Source of the DNA: Dunaliella salina
Lineage: Eukaryota; Chlorophyta; Chlorophyceae; Chlamydomonadales; Dunaliellaceae
Assembly (NCBI GenBank): GCA_002284615.2
Contig: MU069584.1
Coordinates: 28,649 to 43,859, forward strand
Length of the DNA: 15,211 nt
Direction of reading: 5' to 3'
In this document: one piece after another, positions 12,151-15,211 of the stretch
Numbering within the stretch: the first letter of the stretch is position 1
Layout of the letters: the number at the start of each line of letters is the position of its first letter
The notes under the pieces: model-generated
Told to the model about the DNA's origin: nothing
Seen by the model: the letters and a program-made list of their open reading frames with translations, nothing else
Databases searched by the model: none
Program-made: the position numbers and the translations under genes

Positions 12151-12983
12151 GGAAGAGAGATAGAGGCTGTAGCTGCTTGCAGAGGGCTCTTTGTCAGGGG
12201 CTCAGCAGGTGCAGCAGGAGCAGGCTCAGCATTAACAGGGGCAGCAGCAGGCAGCACTGGCAAGGGAGAGAAGCAAGGCAGCGCAAAAGAGATGCCTCAG
12301 GACATGCTTAAGCGCCTCAGCAACCTCAAGAAGAAAGGTCAGGGAGATTTCTGGCAGTGGCTGGAGCCTATTCTGGTTACTGAGGTTGTGAATAAGGTGG
12401 AGGTGCAAGTGTGCAAGCTCAAGTGTGTGAGAGGGGAGGGGGTGTGCGGGAAGCTCCTAGGACAGGCAACCCCTCCAGCCAAGGAGCACTTCACAGCCAG
12501 GGTTGCAAGGGTTTCAAGCAAGATCAAGGGCAGGCAAACCTGCAGCAGCAGCAGCAGCAGTATGCAGCAACCCTTCTGGGAACGAAGCGCCCGCCCCCAA
12601 CCCCACGCAGCGGCAGCAGCACCAGCAAGCAGCCCCGCGTTACCTAAAGGGTGGTCAGTGCCCAGCAGCTGCAAGATGCAATGCATTACCTCTCCTGCTT
12701 CTTCTACAAGTGATTCGCTTGCATCTTGCTTGCTATTGGAGGCCGTGGTATGTGTGCGCATTTTTGGCGCCTCCAGCCCTCCAAATGCGTATTTTTTCAA
12801 AACCATATTTCATGAGCATAATCTACTCTTAAAAAGCTGCAGATTGACCCCTCTATGGTTCCATTTGGGGCACTTTATCCAGATTCCGGATTCTACGGAA
12901 TGCGGGCATTATACGTATTTTACTGTATAAATAGGTTACATATACGTATCTAGGATTCTGACATACGGAACTGGCCAACCTTA

Positions 12984-12991
12984 CTCATAGA
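12984..12991. repeat. Target-site duplication, outer hAT, right copy
   Basis: CTCATAGA follows the right end of the outer element and is identical to 10855-10862. Confidence 0.92.
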
Positions 12992-13070
12992 GCTCATGCA
13001 GTAATCAAGCTGGCAGGGCCCTGTTAGCAACATCACTGTTTCAGTACCTTGAGCGTTCAGTTGTGCATCA

Positions 13071-13087
13071 CTACCAGCTGCTGGTAG
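13071..13087. repeat. 17-bp palindrome
   Basis: CTACCAGC and GCTGGTAG flank a single T at 13079. It lies in decayed LINE copy 2 sequence. No role is evident. Confidence 0.7.
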
Positions 13088-13743
13088 ATGCTGCATCTGT
13101 GTAGCAGGTATTTGCTCCATAAGGCCCGTCTTTTAGGGGGTTTGATTACAATCCTGCAAGCCATGTTGTGGCATTCTGTGATCATGTTTTTGATTGTAGA
13201 GTGCTGGCATCCAGAAAAGATGTGAAGGGCGCTGCCTGTGTGTCCGCACAGCGGGCAGAGTGCGTTTGGCGACATGTCAAAGCGCATAGCAAGTTCCTGG
13301 TTTCAGAGTGTTCCTGTGCGATATCACATGACATGTGCTGTTCACTGAATGTGCAGCTCGTCCAGAAATTGTTTGTGTCCTTCTTGTTTACATCGGGAAT
13401 ATTGCCCCAACATGTGTATTAGCCCGTGTCAGTGTTTGGTGAGCCCAGTCTGTGTTGCTGTTGCATGACAAGCTTTAGTTTGTCTCTCAAGTTAAACAAA
13501 GCAAACAATATTTCTTCTCCATTACGAGTCTCTTTCGTGGCAAGATGGCTATAATATACGTGCCTGTAAGGATTCCCATCCATCGAGACTGGAGGTAACG
13601 TTACATTCTGGCCATCATCATGTTCGGCAGAATGCCTTGCAATGGCATCTGCAAATTCATTTCCAACGATACCAGCATGCGCTTTCGCTTTGCAAAAAAA
13701 AAGGTGTCTTACAAGGAGATTCTAACAGATACAGATAGACTGA

Positions 13744-13789
13744 CTGCTGGTGGGCTTGCATTTCAACTGCTGGTGGGCTTGCATTTCAA
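13744..13789 (+). repeat. 23-bp exact tandem duplication
   Basis: CTGCTGGTGGGCTTGCATTT plus CAA is present twice, 13744-13766 and 13767-13789, without mismatch. It lies just outside the last recognisable protein of LINE copy 2. Confidence 0.95.
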
Positions 13790-14786
13790 CCCTAAACTAA
13801 TCAATTAATTCATATTAGTTTACAAAAATACTTGTTTAATCATAATGAACAATAATAAATAATACCAGAGGGGGCTATCTGAGGCACAAAACCAGGTGTT
13901 TTCTGCTCCCGGCGTAAGTTTCCACTGAATCGGTAGATTAAAGCTTGGTATCCCCTGGTAGCACTGAAGTATGTTGTTACCCAGTTGGGGGAGCTGTGCC
14001 TTATCAGCCGTGGCGTGGACCCTAGTTTTTACCACCAAACCTTCCATTCTGGATCATCTACTGCACCAAATTAGATGATTTTTGGGAATTTGGAATTGTT
14101 GTTCCCATGAAATATCATTCCAAAAAAAGTGGAGTGGAAAGGCTCAGTGGTTGGTGTTTCATGGCATTTTTTGCTGTTTTTCCATGAAAAGCACCAAAGT
14201 AGGGTTAACATGACCCATGTGAGCTTTAACACAATGTATCTCAGCACACAGAGTGAGTAACACAAATATAAGCACATTCCCCGAAAAGCTTATAACACCA
14301 GCTACACTTCAAAGCTAAAACAGCTGTCCCAATCGGACAAAGTGGCTGTGAGTTACTGCACTTTAAAGGCAAAAAAGGAGCATATTTGGCACTTGCTCAG
14401 ATAGCCCATCTGAAAAAATACCGGTAGTTTGCAACGCCAGGAGTCTAACGACAAAAAAAGGAAGTGATTTGGTACAGAATCGGAGCTGCCATCACGTTCA
14501 AATGGCCCAGGTACCTATTTTGGCACGAGGCTGAGGTAGTCCCGTCTCTCGGGTTTCTCGGACTGTGATGAAACGAAAATTCGCATTTCATCAAATGACA
14601 ATGTTGCAAGCAAAATCAAAACCACAATCTCGTGAGACAATTTATTTTGAATTTTCTCTCAAGGTCTCTCCCTGCCCATGACTTGGTCCCCAAGCATGAA
14701 GTTGAAGCAGCTGCTCCTGCATGTTTGGAGCAATCCCTAGCGTCCTAGAGATACAGTTGAAGGCTGCATTGTCTTAGTGGCAGGGA
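13790..14786. other. Region upstream of the UBAC2-like gene, no gene recognised
   Basis: AT-rich near 13795-13865. The minus strand is open from 14047 to 13820 (around KTRVHATADKAQLPQLGNN), possibly old transposon sequence but unassigned. CCATGAAA / TTTCATGG inverted words lie at 14105-14190. The promoter and 5' UTR of the gene at 14787 must lie in the right part, but no TATA-like or other core element could be pinned down. Confidence 0.4.
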
Positions 14787-15018
14787 ATGGCCTTGGCTTT
14801 GGGTGGATTTGGTGAGTCTCACTACTCAGGTCGCCTAGACGTGTATGTTTGTCATGCAGACCACCACGTGCACATGCTACCTCCATCGCAGGCAATGCCC
14901 CTGTCACCAAGGGCCTGCTTTTAGCCACCGCGGGCGCCTCCATTCTCCACCAGTCAGCTAGGAGTGGCAGTGTGGCAAAACATGCAGTTGGAGCAGCATC
15001 TCGAGTGCTGGTTTTCAG
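14787..15018 (+). CDS. UBAC2-like rhomboid/UBA membrane protein, first two coding exons
   Basis: Seen: ATG at 14787 opens exon 1 (14787-14811, MALALGGF plus one base), followed by a GTGAGT donor. Exon 2 (14892-15018) starts after CATCGCAG and continues in phase as GNAPVTKGLLLATAGASILH, then QSARSGSVAKHAVGAASRVL, ending before GTAGCA. Without that splice the frame stops at once. Known: plant UBAC2-like proteins begin with a short Gly-rich stretch and a GF-N-APVTK motif leading into the first transmembrane helix of a catalytically inactive rhomboid fold, with a UBA domain at the C-terminus. They act in the ER membrane in quality control and trafficking. The GFGNAPVTK match is the main evidence. 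The helix LLLATAGASIL fits the first membrane segment. The rest lies beyond the window. Confidence 0.65.
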
Positions 15019-15118
15019 GTAGCAAGCTGATTTAAATTACACACTTGAATGTCTCACATATTGATTTGCCTGTGAAACAAAACAGGAAGCATGCAGTGGA
15101 TCCTGTTATTTTTGTGTT

Positions 15119-15121
<3 letters not shown>

Positions 15122-15211
<90 letters not shown>
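15122..15211. repeat. (AC)n microsatellite running off the window
   Basis: An uninterrupted AC run of at least 45 units continues past the edge. It lies in intron 2 of the UBAC2-like gene, about 100 bases after the donor. Confidence 0.98.

Larger units (their letters stand above)
11102..12720 (+). pseudogene. Outer hAT transposase, N-terminal part, interrupted by the inner element
   Basis: ATG at 11102 gives MDDMEHS, then the inner element interrupts. The frame resumes exactly at 12151 (GREIEAVAA...) if the insert and one AACATAGT are removed. It passes through a Gly/Ala/Ser-rich low-complexity region, LKRLSNLKKKGQGDFWQWLE, EVVNKVEVQVCKLKCV and AKEHFTARV, which resembles the BED-type zinc-finger region at the start of hAT transposases. 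A shift follows: the next segment (CKGFKQDQGQANL, a Gln run, LGTKRPPPTPRS) is in another frame, and LQDAMHYLSCFFYK (near 12672-12713) in yet another. After that the element jumps to its 3' non-coding end. The catalytic RNase H-like domain and hATC dimerisation domain are absent. Confidence 0.65.
10863..12983 (+). mobile_element. Outer hAT-type DNA transposon, internally deleted, carrying a second copy
   Basis: Terminal inverted repeats TAGGGTTGGCCAGTTCCGTA (10863-10882) and its complement (12964-12983) match at 19 of 20 positions (GGG against AGG). With an exact 8-bp duplication outside, this defines the ends. The total is 2121 bp, of which 1028 bp are the inner element plus one target-site copy, so the original was about 1.1 kb. 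It encodes the start of a transposase at 11102 and then a deletion, so it is non-autonomous. Subterminal regions are dense in TACG/CGTA words. It sits inside LINE copy 2. The hAT assignment rests on the 8-bp duplication, the TIR style and the BED-like N-terminal protein region. Confidence 0.88.
10490..13710 (-). pseudogene. LINE polyprotein remnant: RNase H, CCHC zinc finger, endonuclease-domain remains
   Basis: From the right: KAHAGIVGNEFADAIA (codons 13685 to 13638) carries the HxGxxGNExAD signature of RNase H. Then come about 100 residues with stops and frame shifts, YRTGTL (stop after it), and CPLCGHTGSALHIFSGCQ (CX2CX7HX4C) near 13257-13204. The hAT interrupts the frame next. On the far side, ERERKHSSRPDVILLLPI (about 10817-10850) aligns with SSRPDAVLITP of copy 1, keeping the PD of the restriction-like endonuclease. 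Then come AQHRHLVDHLETKK and HQTTKLTHKLNQHAIQHT (near 10495-10545), aligning with the C-terminal end of copy 1. Several stops make it inactive. The order RNase H, zinc finger, RLE fits Dualen/RandI elements. Confidence 0.7.
10105..13735 (-). mobile_element. LINE copy 2, split by a 2.1-kb hAT insertion
   Basis: The right part (13735 to 12984) carries RNase H and zinc-finger remains. The left part (10862 to about 10490) carries endonuclease and C-terminal remains. The 3' UTR (about 10490-10150) holds a 74-bp tandem duplication, and the end (10110-10200) shows the CTACGC box and GAAAA-rich tail. Between them lies the hAT nest, flanked by CTCATAGA on both sides. Removing the hAT and one copy of the duplication restores the expected order of LINE segments, so this was one element. 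Segments on both sides match LINE copy 1. The 5' limit near 13735 is where recognisable protein stops. Confidence 0.75.

Overview
The window looks like nuclear DNA of a eukaryote, most likely a chlorophyte green alga. The genes are split by GT-AG introns of 0.6 to 2.2 kb, microsatellites are long, TGTAA-type poly(A) words occur, and the retrotransposon resembles the Dualen/RandI type described from Chlamydomonas. A Dunaliella-like chlamydomonadalean would fit the moderate GC and the CA/AT/GCT repeats, but the species is inference. Only two host genes can be supported, both cut by the window edges. Most of the rest is transposon-derived or repetitive.

Left part (about 1 to 4720): the 3' half of a MOCS3/CNX5-type gene (adenylyltransferase and sulfurtransferase for molybdenum cofactor synthesis and tRNA thiolation) on the + strand. 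Four exons (400-478, 1096-1209, 1817-1893, 4104-4475) join in frame and give the end of the E1-like domain, one zinc CxxC pair, a linker and a C-terminal rhodanese domain with the CRRGNNSQ active loop. Every intron seen holds its own tandem repeats. The last acceptor is the final CAG of a (CA)72 tract, and the 3' UTR holds (AT)32.

Middle part (about 4720 to 13735): a graveyard of one LINE family. Copy 1 (minus, 5468-6744) keeps a CCHC-like zinc finger and a C-terminal PD...EIK restriction-like endonuclease domain. A + strand fragment (8300-8716) is the same 3' end. Copy 2 (minus, 13735 down to 10105) shows RNase H, zinc finger and endonuclease remains, and is split by a 2.1-kb hAT transposon. 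Several 3' ends share a signature of a small hairpin, a CTACGC box and a GAAAA/TTTTC-rich tail, also found in short stand-alone pieces.

The most striking structure is the hAT nest at 10863-12983. An outer element with an 8-bp target-site duplication (CTCATAGA) carries a related element (11123-12142) in opposite orientation, inserted into codons 5-7 of the outer element's own transposase gene, with its own perfect 8-bp duplication (AACATAGT). Both are internally deleted at different points, so neither can make a full transposase. The sequence of events LINE, then outer hAT, then inner hAT can be read directly from the DNA.

Right edge (14787-15211): the first two coding exons of a gene on the + strand resembling plant and algal UBAC2-like rhomboid/UBA membrane proteins, followed by an intron running into another (AC)n tract. 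No rRNA, tRNA or CRISPR array was seen, and no sign of bacterial gene organisation.
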